The position numbers and the translations under genes were made by a program. DNA of 64,000 bases, taken from the NCBI GenBank assembly GCA_032716605.1, contig JAVRFV010002311.1, positions 3,139,572 through 3,203,571 of the forward strand. The letters run 5' to 3'. The number at the start of each line of letters is the position of its first letter. Position 1 is the stretch's first letter. This stretch comes from Paralithodes platypus. Its lineage: Eukaryota > Arthropoda > Malacostraca > Decapoda > Lithodidae. Shown in pieces: positions 1 to 11,276 of the stretch. The notes beneath the pieces were generated by a model. The model did not search any database. It was not told where the DNA came from and worked only from the letters and a program-made list of their open reading frames with translations.

Positions 1-360
1 TTGTTATGTAACAGATCTAGTGCAGTAATAGCACTCTTGTTATCCATTCCGGGTTGTGTGTCCTGCCAGTCCTGGACTTAACGTGCCCCCCCCTTTTTTT
101 CATTTAAGGTGACAGGTAGGACGCACTTTCTATTACCTTACACCCTGGTAATAAGGCATTGAATAAACATAACCATCTACTTAATGGCTTTGGGGGGCAT
201 CATCCTGCCCTACAGCTATGTTTGGTAATTTGGGACTTCTCCGGAAGTACCGACAAGTATATGGCTAGGGAGACATTGCTAGAGGGCCAACAGGCCCGTC
301 TGCGTTATATCTTCCCCTGAAAACACCCAATTTGGAAAACTAATGGTAGCGGACCATATA

Positions 361-454
361 CATACATACATACATACATACATACATACATAAAATTTTA
401 AGACCGAGTGTTCCACACATCAGTGCAGTTTCAGTCTTTTGTCCTAATGGCGGC
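361..454 (-). repeat. Inverted copy of the LINE-A 3' terminus in the 5' region, copy 1
   Basis: A TACA microsatellite followed by about 64 bp is the reverse complement of the LINE-A 3' end at 7473-7557, starting at the sense-strand string gccgccattagga and running into the tail microsatellite. The element is therefore bounded by inverted repeats of about 90 bp. This may be a real element feature or a fixed head-to-head insertion of a truncated copy. Confidence 0.75.
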
Positions 455-605
455 TTTGCCATGGGGGTTTTGCGATCACCTGAGGTTCAGCTTCCTTCAT
501 TATCTTTGCAAAAGGGATGCTAACACTTTCTTTCCCCACCTTATTTGACCCTCCCGGGGGAAGCACAATTGTGTCATATTCCTAGGACTAATAGACTTAG
601 AGACA

Positions 606-1435
606 ATGACAAATGCCCCCCACAAACTCAGACTTGCTAGTGTGAATGTTGGTAGTTTGAATCTGCGTGCGAATGAAGTGGCTGAGATGTGTGAGAGGAG
701 GCGAGTGGACGTCTGCTGTACCCAGGAAACACTCTGGAAGAGGCATGGGGTACAGTGGATTGTCGGAAGGAGGAAAAGATATAGGATATACTGGATGGGT
801 GTGGAGACTGATAAAGCGAAAGGAGGAGTGGGTGTTCTGGTGGCTGAAGAGCTGGCGGAAAGTGTGCTTCAGATTACGAGAGTTAGTGAAAGGCTGATTG
901 TTATGAAGTTGAAAGTTGGTGAAAGAATTCTGAATGTGATATCTGCATATGCCCCACAGGCTGGTTTACAGAAAGAGATAAAAGAGGACTTCTGGAATGA
1001 CACCGTCAGTGTCATTTCAGGCCTCTCGGAGAACGAAATAACTATCGTGGGGGGGGGACCTCAATGGTCACGTGGGAGCATCTGCAGATGGATACGAGGG
1101 GGTACATGGAGGAATTGGTTACGGAAGGAGAAATCTAGAAGGCGAATATATATTGGAGTCCTACGTTGCACTCAACATAACCAACCGGTTCCGTGTGTAA
1201 CACAAAGTTCAAGAAAAGACAGAGCCACCTGATCACATATAACTCTGGGGTCTCCAGTAGCCAGATAGATTACTTCTTGGTTAACAGGAAAGACTGGAAA
1301 CTAGTTCGAGATGTAAAGGTCATCCCGAGCGAAGAATGTATCCCCCAGCATAAGCTACTTGTGTGCGACATGAGCTTATACAGAGATCCTAAGCGCAAGA
1401 AGTTTACATACCCAAAAGGAAAGTGTGGCTGCTGA
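606..1435 (+). pseudogene. LINE-A copy 1 endonuclease domain, frameshifted
   Basis: Encodes an APE-like (exonuclease-endonuclease-phosphatase) nuclease that would nick target DNA for target-primed reverse transcription. Visible motifs: LRLASVNVGSLN at the N terminus, CCTQETLW (metal-binding Glu region), ISAYAPQ, a GGDLNGHVGAS block, and SSQIDYFLVNR near the C-terminal end. The protein runs through three frames: the shift at the G run near 1048 separates the first block from GGDLNGHVG, and a second near 1195 precedes CNTKFKKRQSH. The same shifts occur in copy 2. Start at 606 is the first ATG of the conserved frame. Confidence 0.8.
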
Positions 1436-2873
1436 AGGACAAGGAAGTTAGGGATAGCTTTCATAATGAACTGGAGGAAATGAATAGAAATAAGGAAGCT
1501 AGGACTAACGATGTAAATAGCCAATGGAACTTTCTTAAGCATAGCCTTATCGCTGCCACTGACAAAGTCTGTGGGAAAACAAAGGGTCACCCCAGGAATA
1601 AGACCTCTTGGTGGTGGAACGATGAGGTAGAACATGCTGTGAAAGAGAAAAGGAGATGCTTCAAAGCATGGAAGAAAGGATGCAGCAGGGAGGAATACCA
1701 GGCAGCTAAACGAACTGCCAAAAGAGTTATTTACAATGCTAAAAATCGCATTAAGGACCTGGTCCTCGAACAAGTGTGTATCACTGACAATCCCAATGGG
1801 ATCTTCAACCTAGCTAGGCGAGTTAAAAATGACAGTAGGGATAAAATAGGTGAACAGTGTGTTAGAGATGATAATGGGAAGATTGTGTATGCAGAAAATG
1901 AAATCAGAGAAGCATGGAAGGTACACTATGAACGATTGCTAAATGTAGAGTTTGAATGGGATAAGGAACAGCTTAGTATCGAAAAACCAATATCTGGGCC
2001 CCCTCCTTTGATAGCACCAGCTGTAGTGAGCGACGCAATCAATAAAATGAAGGACGGTAAAGCTCCAGGTTGCTCCGACATTGTCGCTGAGATGATAAAA
2101 GCCTCAGGGGAGATTGGTGTAAACTTAGTCACTGAGTTGATAAACACCATTATTAAAGATGAGAAAATCCCAGAGGATTGGCTCAAAAGTGTAATAGTAA
2201 ATACAAAGGAAAAGGGGATGCGCTAGATAGAGGAAATTATAGGGGCCTGAAAATGCTTGACCAAATCATGAAGGTCTGTGAGAGAGTCCTTGAGGGTTTG
2301 ATCAGGCAAAGCATCTCTATTGATGATATGCAGTTTGGTTTTATGCCAGGACGTGGTACAACCGATGCTATCTTCATAGTCAGGCAGATACAGGAAAGAT
2401 ACCTACTAAAAGGCAGGGATCTTTACTTTGTGTTTGTGGACCTGGAGAAGGCCTTTGATAGGGTACCTAGAGATGTTGTACAGTGGGCTATGAGGAAACT
2501 TGGTGTGGAAGAGTGGCTGGTGCGTGTGATAATGAAGATGTATGAGGATTCGCGAAGTTCGGTGAGGGTGAAGGGTGTACTGAGTGATGAGTTCGCAGTC
2601 CGTGTTGGAGTCCATCAGGGTTCAGTGTTAAGCCCCCTCCTCTTTATTATGGTCTTGGAGGCGCTGTCTAGAGTTTTTAGAGGCGGACTCCCGTTGGAAC
2701 TGTTTTATGCAGACGATTTAGTCCTAATAGCTGACAGTATGCAGGATGCTGAGGCCAAATTCAGAGAGTGGAGAGAGGGCATGGCGAGCAAGGGTTTAAG
2801 AGTCAATATTAACAAAACCAAGGTTATGCATTGTAGTTTGAGACGAGGCAATGTGGAAAAGAGCGGTGCATAG
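1423..2873 (+). pseudogene. LINE-A copy 1 linker and reverse transcriptase, frameshifted
   Basis: Continues the LINE-A ORF after another shift near 1420. The first segment (to 2226) is the linker and RT N-terminal region with DAINKMKDGKAPGCSDIVAEM. A shift near 2205 leads into the RT core: GNYRGLKMLDQ, FGFMPGRGTTDAIF, VDLEKAFDRVPRDV (motif A), VHQGSVLSPLLF (motif B) and FYADDLVLIAD (motif C, FADD-type catalytic site). An in-frame TAG near 2871 stops translation just before the finger, where copy 2 has a Tyr codon. Confidence 0.85.
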
Positions 2874-3087
2874 CCATGTGCAGTGTGTGGAAAGGGAGTG
2901 GGCGTTAACTCAATTCAATGTAGCATCTGTCGATGTTGGGTACACCATGGGAGTAAGCGCTGTAGTAGAATAAAGGGGCCCCTGCCGAAGGATAAGTCAG
3001 AAATAGAGAAATTTGAGTGCGTAGTGTGCAAAGGCGAGCTTGTGTTAAGTGATGATCCTGTGGCTGTGAATTTTGGAAATGAATCTC
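2874..3087 (+). pseudogene. LINE-A copy 1 PHD-like zinc finger, truncated
   Basis: Encodes CAVCGKGV, CSICRCWVHHGS and FECVVCKG, a C-x2-C ... C-x2-C-x2-W-x-H ... C-x2-C arrangement resembling a PHD finger placed after the RT core. Homology with copy 2 ends at about 3087, where unrelated sequence with terminal inverted repeats begins. The role in the LINE is unknown; nucleic-acid or chromatin binding is an inference. Confidence 0.65.
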
Positions 3088-3090
3088 GAG

Positions 3091-3511
3091 GGAAGGAAGG
3101 AAAAACTACTATTTATTGGTGGCTCCTGGAGTAAATGACGTAAGTGCCTATGTTAATATGGCCTCGTTCCGGGCTCCTCTGAGCCCGGGTTAACCTGGAT
3201 CACGGTGGTCGAGAACCAAGATCATCATAGGGGGTACCCCTTAATCATTCCTACAGTATGTCATTGGGTTGGAGCCACTGAAAAGTAGGAAATAAAAAGA
3301 AAAGAATTAGCACAGTTTGAACACCACGCCTACGCGCGCTCACGGTCTACCTCTGTTTCCCATACACCTGCTAGTTGGCTGTTCCTCCCAGGAACCTTCT
3401 CTAATGTAATAATATCAAGTTGAGCATGTGTATGGGAAGGGGATGGTGGGAGGGCACTCTTCGTCATTGACTCCAGGAGCCACCAATAAATAGTAGTTTT
3501 TCCTTCCTTCC
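3091..3511. mobile_element. MITE-like element with 51-bp terminal inverted repeats
   Basis: Positions 3091-3141 and 3461-3511 are inverted repeats matching at 49 of 51 positions by my reading. The interior (about 320 bp) has no ORF of note. It sits where LINE-A copy 1 loses its match to copy 2. A second fragment of the same end lies at 3535-3578. No target duplication was recognised and the superfamily is unassigned. Confidence 0.75.
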
Positions 3512-3843
3512 TTTACGGGTTCCGTCAAAACCGTAATTTATTGGTGGCTCCTTACGTCAATGACGTAAGTGCCTAGAATATCACGACCGGTGGAGGGACC
3601 TACATAAGCTTATCATGCTAAACCGCGAGAAACTATTAGGAAGACCAAAACGAAAACTGTGACATGTGTCTAAATATAAGAGTACTGTATAGTCGTAAGA
3701 AAAAGATGTATAAGGCGGGTACCATTAAAGAAGCCTTATCTCGGAAAGACAGAACTACTGAGGTGTGAATACTGATAATTGTATATCACAAAATAAAAAT
3801 AAAAATAAAGCTATGCATTTATAGTTGCAATAATGTATCGATA
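3512..3843. other. Spacer between LINE-A copies
   Basis: Begins with a partial repeat of the inverted-repeat element end (about 3535-3578), then about 260 bp of AT-rich sequence with short AAAAT repeats near 3790. No gene or known element was recognised. Confidence 0.6.
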
Positions 3844-4202
3844 TTGTTATGTAACAGATCTACTGCAGTAATAGCACTCTTGTTATCCATTCCGGGTTGT
3901 GTGTCCTGCCAGTCCTGGACTTAACGTGCCCCCCCCCTTTTTTTCATTTAAGGTGACAGGTAGGGCGCACTTTCTATTACCTTACACCCTGGTAATAAGG
4001 CATTGAATAAACATAACCATCTACTTAATGGCTTTGGGGGGCATCATCCTGCCCTACAGCTATGTTTGGTAATTTGGGACTTCTCCGGAAGTACCGACAA
4101 GTATATGGCTAGGGAGACATTGCTAGAGGGCCAACAGGCCCGTCTGCGTTATATCTTCCCCTGAAAACACCCAATTTGGAAAACTAATGGTAGCGGACCA
4201 TA

Positions 4203-4294
4203 TACATACATACATACATACATACATACATAAAATTTTAAGACCGAGTGTTCCACACATCAGTGCAGTTTCAGTCTCTTGTCCTAATGGCGGC
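4203..4294 (-). repeat. Inverted copy of the LINE-A 3' terminus in the 5' region, copy 2
   Basis: Same arrangement as at 361-454. It is complementary to this copy's own 3' end at 7473-7557, so the two ends of one element could pair. Confidence 0.75.
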
Positions 4295-4445
4295 TTTGCC
4301 ATGGGGGTTTTGCGATCACCTGAGGTTCAGCTTCCTTCATTATCTTTGCAAAAGGGATGCTAACACTTTCTTTCCCCACCTTATTTGACCCTCCCGGGGG
4401 AAGCACAATTGTGTCATATTCCTAGGACTAATAGACTTAGAGACA

Positions 4446-5275
4446 ATGACAAATGCCCCCCACAAACTCAGACTTGCTAGTGTGAATGTTGGTAGTTTGA
4501 ATCTGCGTGCGAATGAAGTGGCTGAGATGTGTGAGAGGAGGCGAGTGGACGTCTGCTGTACCCAGGAAACACTCTGGAAGAGGCATGGGGTACAGTGGAT
4601 TGTCGGAAGGAGGAAAAGATATAGGATATACTGGATGGGTGTGGAGACTGATAAAGCGAAAGGAGGAGTGGGTGTTCTGGTGGCTGAAGAGCTGGCGGAA
4701 AGTGTGCTTCAGATTACGAGAGTTAGTGAAAGGCTGATTGTTATGAAGTTGAAAGTTGGTGAAAGAATTCTGAATGTGATATCTGCATATGCCCCACAGG
4801 CTGGTTTACAGAAAGAGATAAAAGAGGACTTCTGGAATGACACCGTCAGTGTCATTTCAGGCCTCTCGGAGAACGAAATAACTATCGTGGGGGGGGGACC
4901 TCAATGGTCACGTGGGAGCATCTGCAGATGGATACGAGGGGGTACATGGAGGAATTGGTTACGGAAGGAGAAATCTAGAAGGCGAATATATATTGGAGTC
5001 CTACGTTGCACTCAACATAACCAACCGGTTCCGTGTGTAACACAAAGTTCAAGAAAAGACAGAGCCACCTGATCACATATAACTCTGGGGTCTCCAGTAG
5101 CCAGATAGATTACTTCTTGGTTAACAGGAAAGACTGGAAACTAGTTCGAGATGTAAAGGTCATCCCGAGCGAAGAATGTATCCCCCAGCATAAGCTACTT
5201 GTGTGCGACATGAGCTTATACAGAGATCCTAAGCGCAAGAAGTTTACATACCCAAAAGGAAAGTGTGGCTGCTGA
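4446..5275 (+). pseudogene. LINE-A copy 2 endonuclease domain, frameshifted
   Basis: The two separately readable protein segments (208 and 80 residues) are identical to those of copy 1, including the shift at the G run near 4888 and the one near 5035. Identity of the lesions, not only of the sequence, shows the copies arose by DNA duplication after the element was already broken, or that a consensus error is repeated. Confidence 0.8.
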
Positions 5276-7482
5276 AGGACAAGGAAGTTAGGGATATTTC
5301 ATAATGAACTGGAGGAAATGAATAGAAATAAGGAAGCTAGGACTAACGATGTAAATAGCCAATGGAACTTTCTTAAGCATAGCCTTATCGCTGCCACTGA
5401 CAAAGTCTGTGGGAAAACAAAGGGTCACCCCAGGAATAAGACCTCTTGGTGGTGGAACGATGAGGTAGAACATGCTGTGAAAGAGAAAAGGAGATGCTTC
5501 AAAGCATGGAAGAAAGGATGCAGCAGGGAGGAATACCAGGCAGCTAAACGAACTGCCAAAAGAGTTATTTACAATGCTAAAAATTGCATTAAGGACCTGG
5601 TCCTCGAACAAGTGTGTATCACTGACAATCCCAATGGGATCTTCAACCTAGCTAGGCGAGTTAAAAATGACAGTAGGGATAAAATAGGTGAACAGTGTGT
5701 TAGAGATGATAATGGGAAGATTGTGTATGCAGAAAATGAAATCAGAGAAGAATGGAAGGTCACTATGAATGATTGCTAATTGTAGAGTTTGAATGGGATA
5801 AGGAACAGCTTAGTATCGAAAAACCAATATCTGGGCCCCCTCCTTTGATAGCACCAGCTGTAGTGAGCGACGCAATCAATAAAATGAAGGACGGTAAAGC
5901 TCCAGGTTGCTCCGACATTGTCGCTGAGATGATAAAAGCCTCAGGGGAGATTGGTGTAAACTTAGTCACTGAGTTGATAAACACCACTATTAAAGATGAG
6001 AAAATCCCAGAGGATTGGCTCAAAAGTGTAATAGTAAATACAAAGGAAAAGGGGATGCGCTAGATAGAGGAAATTATAGGGGCCTGAAAATGCTTGACCA
6101 AATCATGAAGGTCTGTGAGAGAGTCCTTGAGGGTTTGATCAGGCAAAGCATCTCTATTGATGATATGCAGTTTGGTTTTATGCCAGGACGTGGTACAACC
6201 GATGCTATCTTCATAGTCAGGCAGATACAGGAAAGATACTTACTAAAAGGCAGGGATCTTTACTTTGTGTTTGTGGACCTGGAGAAGGCCTTTGATAGGG
6301 TACCTAGAGATGTTGTACAGTGGGCTATGAGGGTGTGGAAGAGTGGCTGGTGCGTGTGATAATGAAGATGTATGAGGATTCGCGAAGTTCGGTGAGGGTG
6401 AAGGGTGTACTGAGTGATGAGTTCGCAGTGAGTGATGTTGGAGTCCATCAGGGTTCAGTGTTAAGCCCCCCTCCTCTTTATTATGGTCTTGGAGGCGCTG
6501 TCTAGAGTTTTTAGAGGCGGACTCCCGTTGGAACTGTTTTATGCAGACGATTTAGTCCTAATAGCTGACAGTATGCAGGATGCTGAGACCAAATTCAGAG
6601 AGTGGAGAGAGGGCATGGCTAGCAAGGGTTTAAGAGTTAATATTAACAAAACCAAGGTTATGCATTGTAGTTTGAGACGAGGCAATGTGGAAAAGAGCGG
6701 TGCATACCCATGTGCAGTGTGTGGAAAGGGAGTGGGCGTTAACTCAATTCAATGTAGCATCTGTCGATGTTGGGTACACCATGGGAGTAAGCGCTGTAGT
6801 AGAATAAAGGGGCCCCTGCCGAAGGATAAGTCAGAAATAGAGAAATTTGAGTGCGTAGTGTGCAAAGGCGAGCTTGTGTTAAGTGATGATCCTGTGGCTG
6901 TGAATTTTGGAAATGAGTCTTTGGAGCTGGTGAACAAGTTTTGTTACGAGATACCGTAATCTCTGCCGGTGGTGGGGCCGAGGCTGCCACTGTTGCTAGA
7001 ATTAGGTGTGGCTGGGGGAAGTTCAGAGAATTGATGCCAATCCTGACCATGAAAAGAATGCCTCTCCCCCTGAAGGGAAAGGTGTATGCCTCATGTGTTA
7101 GAAGTGCAATGACGTATGCCTCAGAAACATGGGCCGTTAAAGTAGAGGATGTCAATAGAATGGAGCGTAATGAGATGAGAATGGTGAGATGGATGTGTGG
7201 GGCCAGGCTACAGGATAGAATAACAAATGTTGAGCTGAGGAGACGTTTAGGTATAAAGAGTATTAGCGAGGTGATGCGTACAAGTAGACTGGGATGGTAT
7301 GGACATGTGGAGAGAATGGATGAACAAAATTGGGTGAAAAAATGCAGGTCTGTGATTGTGGAGGGAGCTGCACCAAGGGGTGGACCGAGGAAGACCTGGG
7401 ATCGGACTATACGCGCCGATCTCAAATCCAAGAACTTGACAAGTGAAGCAGCCCTTAACAGTTGCCTGGAACGCCGCCATTA
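5276..7482 (+). pseudogene. LINE-A copy 2 RT, PHD-like finger and C-terminal domain, frameshifted
   Basis: Contains the linker, RT motifs A (VDLEKAFDRVPRDV), B (VHQGSVLSP) and C (FYADDLVLIAD), the finger (CAVCGKGV, CSICRCWVHHGS, FECVVCKG) and a C-terminal region with SCVRSAMTYASETWAVK, RRLGIKSISEVM and RLGWYGHVERMDE, the thumb-like block common to RTE-type ORFs. Frame breaks unique to this copy lie near 5297, 5755, 6330, 6430 and 6940; at the last, the 57.6-kb copy has CYLGDTISAGG in one frame. Not functional as read. Confidence 0.82.
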
Positions 7483-7557
7483 GGATAAGAGACTGAAACT
7501 GCACTTATGTGTGGAACACTCCGTCTTAAAATTTTATGTATGTTTATGTATGTATGT

Positions 7558-8343
7558 AGTGCATTAACAGGGAATCGAGCATGGAGTATTTTTGCTCTTG
7601 TCAAGGCAGGAATAGATAAAGGTGTGGGGAGATGTTCCTGGTGTTCCTCTTTGTGATCACTCTGGTGTAGCAGCAACATGTACAGAGTCCTCCTTAGTAG
7701 CAAAACTAGGTAGACCCTGTCATGGATGTCAGTTCTGAGACCCTTTGGCCAATGGTCTGGGTCCTTTGACAATACGCACCCACTAAGTCTCTTGTCATTT
7801 GTGGTCTCACAGGAGAAGGCCTAGACTGTGACAAAGTTAGGTCCTTCGAGATTGACCATTGAGGAAGCGAATGGCGATTAGGGGCTCTGAGCTTAACACC
7901 AGCCTGCCTAACAAACCCCGCTGGTCTTTCTGGGGCAGAGATAAACTAGTACGCGTCAAGAAGGGTTTCTTTATGACGATACGTGGTTTATAAGTGTGTT
8001 AATTGTTAGCTCTTTTTTAAATCAATTAGGTGCTTCAGCGACCAGCAACCTGATGGAGACTGCTGGTATTGAACTTGCACTCCAAGGTGTAAATTGTATC
8101 AAGCGTGAACTGTCCTGTCTTAGAGTTGAAGCTGTGTATTGGCTAGTGAGTGTATCTGTGACTTCCTTGTCGCAGGATAGTAGCCATTTAGAGGATGTCC
8201 ATATCGCAAGTGTTATATCTGTCTACGGGTTGGGGAACCCTGGTAGAGTTGTTGCCTGGATTAATGGGGAATGTTTTGGGCTAGAAAGCATATCTTTTAC
8301 CCCGAGTAATTCTCGAGAGAACTGGCCCGGGTAGGGACCTGTT
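7558..8343. other. Unassigned sequence
   Basis: About 790 bp between LINE-A and a jockey-like LINE. One plus-strand frame is open for 112 codons (7996-8334), but it matches no family I recognise and has no supporting signals. Could be old repeat sequence. Confidence 0.4.
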
Positions 8344-9601
8344 CCTCCAAGCCAATTTTTTTTTTTTTTTTTTTCTATGTGATTGAGGGAGGCAAAAGGC
8401 ATAACTGCCTATAGCGAGTGCCTCCCCCATAGTTGAAAGAGTGACAGGGCCAAAATCAAGGGACGTTCGAACCAAAATGCCTGGACACACAGAGTTTGAA
8501 GCAATTTAAGTCATAGGAAGAGGGAAAGACTGATTCTGGGAGAGAGTTCCAGAGCTCAGCTGTTGAGTAGAAGAAAGTTTGAGAGTAACGTTTCACTCTT
8601 GGGTTGGAGAGTTGCACAGAGTAGGGGTGGGATTGAGTTGCAAGACGGGTACCACGTGCCCTACGTAAAGGAGGTGGTATGCACTGGGATAGCTCTGAGG
8701 AACACTGATTATTATAGTAGCGATAGAATAGCGAGAGAGATGCAACATTGCGGCGGAGAGAGAGAGATTGCAGAGAGTTGGTGAGTGGACGGGAGTTAAT
8801 GATACGAAAGGCCTTCCTTTCAACTTTGTCTAGGAGAGCGGTGTGAGAGGAACCTCCCCACACATGTGAACAATACTCAATACAAGGGCGCACTATGCCC
8901 CTGTACAGAGCAAGAAGCTGTGCAGGGGAAAAGAACCCCCTAAGGCGGTTGAGCACACCCAGCTTCTGGGAGGCTGCCTTAGCAAGACTGGTAATATGGT
9001 CCTTCCAAATGAGAGCAGAAGAAAAAGAGACACCAAGAATATTGAGAGAAGATGAAGGGTTGATTTTTGTATTGTTGAAGAACAAGGGATAGTCCGCTGG
9101 GAGATCCTGACGGGTAGATAGATGGAGAAATTGGGTTTTGGAAGCATTAAAGTTAACAAGGTTTTCTCTGCCCCAATTGGAAATAGTATTTAGATCAGAA
9201 TTTAAGAGTTCTATGGCTTCATTACGTTTGTCGTTGAGGGATTGCTGGCTGGGGCGTTCTGAAAAACTAATGGAGTAGTGTAAGGTTGAGTCGTCTGCGT
9301 ATGAATGGATGGGAATTAAGGTACAGTTAAGGAGATCATTTATAAAAATTAGAAAGAGAATAGGAGATAGGACAGAGCCCTGAGGAACACCGCAGTTTAT
9401 AGGGTGAGGAAGTGAACAATGGCCGTCCACAACCGCGGCTATGGAACGGCCGGAAAGGAAATTAGAGACAAAGGCACAGATGGAGGGATAGAAACCGAAG
9501 GAGGGTAGTTTAGAAATTAAAGATTTATGCCAGACTCTATCGAAGGCTTTCGATACAGTCATCATCGTGTCCATCTGGTATAACATTGACCTGGAGGTCA
9601 A
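8344..9601 (-). mobile_element. Jockey-like LINE (LINE-J), 5'-truncated, poly(A) tail
   Basis: Minus-strand LINE ending in a run of about 19 T on the plus strand (8346-8364), the poly(A) tail of target-primed insertion. The 5' end is lost within the RT near 9570. No target duplication could be made out. Other fragments of the same family lie at 25630, 25895, 48760 and 58508. Confidence 0.85.
8456..9570 (-). pseudogene. LINE-J reverse transcriptase, C-terminal part
   Basis: An open frame of about 370 residues that is LINE-encoded from roughly SKAFDRVWHKSLISKL (motif A) onward, with CGVPQGSVLSPILF (motif B), SYADDSTLHYSI (motif C, YADD), LNILGVSFSS, YRGIVRPCIEYCSHVWGG and a C-terminal WNSLPESVFPSSYDL block ending at a stop near 8456. 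It lacks the endonuclease and RT fingers because of 5' truncation. The Met at 9601 lies at or upstream of the truncation point and is not a real start. The frame itself has no internal stop. Confidence 0.85.
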
Positions 9602-11276
9602 TGATATTGCATGAACTTTGGGAAAAACGCGGGGCTGTTAGTTCTTGGGTATGGTGTGACACTGACTAAAGGGTTGTCCATTTTCTTTGACTGATGAACT
9701 TCAGAACGACTGATAGTGCCCCCCTATCAAATTCGAAGCGTCTGTGTCCAATCCCAAAAGTGGGAGGTGGATTTGGCCAATGTGTCACTGATTACTTTTA
9801 CTTGAGAATTTTTCCCGCAACGCCAGGGGATGTCGAATTCTCTTTGGGGTGAATAGGAGGGAATTGGGAGGTGTTAGTAGAACAATTTTGTTGCCTGGTC
9901 AGATTAGTTCTTTTAACCTGAGGAAGTTTAGGAACCTTATCATTTTGAACTCAAAACACAGTTCCTGTTTACAGTCTTGGTATGTAATACAGTACTGTGA
10001 ATGGTTACCATATTTAAAGACTTTTGGCAATGGATGAATTTTGATTTATAGTCTGGAGTTGTGTATCCCCGATTACTCCTACTCATTCTGCTGATTGTGT
10101 AGGAGTGAGAATTTTGATTTCTCTAAATTTATTCTGAAACCTCCTTTTGTCACATGTTACGTGACTATCAGGGTTTGATTTTTTGGCTATGGAGTGGAGA
10201 GGACCACAGTAATCTACAATCTTGAAGGTTAAACAGTATTTTTAAGCTGACTTTTGAGTAGAGGGGGAAGAGTTTGTTTCACTCCCTTGGTGAAAAACTG
10301 GGAGCTATGTCCGCGCTGGAAGGAATTCTGGTGAACATTCTCACTCTTATACTGAATGGGATAGCTAGGACCTTTTTTGGTACTTCTTGTATTGGGATGT
10401 GCCAGAGAACTCTTCTATATCTGGAGCAATTATCCAGACCTTTGACTGTAGAATTAGTTCTACTTTACCGGTATATAACTAGTTAATATCCTGAACTTTC
10501 TATTGTGAATTATTTGTTGACGAGTAGCCATGTCCATCGTAGGGTTTTAGTTGTAGACTGTCTCTTTTGGGGAGAGAAATATGTGTGATATAAAGCTGGA
10601 ATGCCCTCTGGCACCCAAGACACAATATTGCTTGTCAACACTCGGATCATTAATATTCTGATTCTAGAGGCAGTTGTCCATTGTTGGCCCGAACTCTGAG
10701 GAAGGGCCAGTTTGTTTATTAAACTGCTCCAACCTATCCATCTGAGGGCTTAGTACCCGAGCCTGAACTTCGTTCAGGTTGTTTGGGGAATAAAACCACA
10801 TGTGAATCGAGGTGAAGAGAGTGCTAGAGTGGCCATATCTTTGGGGTATTCTTGGACCATTGGGTGAGTAGAAACTGTCTAGTTCTAGTTGCTTCAAAAT
10901 TTGCAATAACGGTAGATCCCCAGATCGACCTTGGTGATTTCACCTACATCACTACAAGCGCAAACAAGAGCCAATCTTGACATTCCCGGTGGTCGTCTGA
11001 GAATTACCCCGTGGAGCTCCTCTGAAAAATGAAGTGCGGACTTGGGGTGTTGTTGAGGGGTAGACTCTGCTACTTGCCTCATGGCCTGTGCGGCGTGTTG
11101 TTGTGTGATAAAATTTTGACAGTAACCATGGGTTCTTCGACGCAGTCTAACGTCTTTGTCAATCCGTGCAGGGTAGGTGTATTTATCATGGGGTCAATTA
11201 GGTGGGTTACAACTTATTAATTGGGGATCTGAGATATTTCCAGAACTTCTGGGTAATAGAGAGGGAGTTTTTTATG
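9602..11276. other. Unassigned sequence, possible eroded retroelement
   Basis: About 1.7 kb without a convincing gene. On the minus strand near 9740 one frame reads LDTDASN, reminiscent of Ty3/gypsy RNase H, but the surroundings do not support it. Short open frames at 9849, 10274 and 11029 show no known motifs. Confidence 0.35.

Larger units (their letters stand above)
1..3087 (+). mobile_element. LINE-A copy 1 (endonuclease/RT non-LTR retrotransposon), broken
   Basis: First of two near-identical tandem units; positions 1-3086 match 3844-6917 with only small indels. It holds a noncoding 5' part (1-600), an endonuclease-like region, an RT region and the start of a PHD-like finger. The reading frame is shifted several times, and the 3' end is lost because an inverted-repeat element follows at 3091. 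The left boundary may lie outside the window. The clade is uncertain: the endonuclease/RT resembles RTE-like or I/Vingi-like LINEs. Confidence 0.85.
3844..7557 (+). mobile_element. LINE-A copy 2, with 3' end
   Basis: Second tandem unit, offset about 3840 from copy 1. It keeps the 3' end: RT, PHD-like finger, C-terminal domain, 3' UTR and an ATGT microsatellite tail. Copy 2 has extra small indels (near 5297, 5755, 6330, 6430, 6940) beyond those shared with copy 1. The closest other copy is the 3' fragment at 57576-58463. Confidence 0.88.

Noticed and set aside
7996..8334. 112-codon hypothetical protein
   Set aside because: No motif, start context or neighbouring exon signals; open frames of this size are expected by chance in 64 kb.
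9690..9830. Minus-strand LDTDASN suggesting gypsy RNase H
   Set aside because: A single short motif without the GYLG-, STxE- or TDHxxL-type motifs around it; kept only as a remark.
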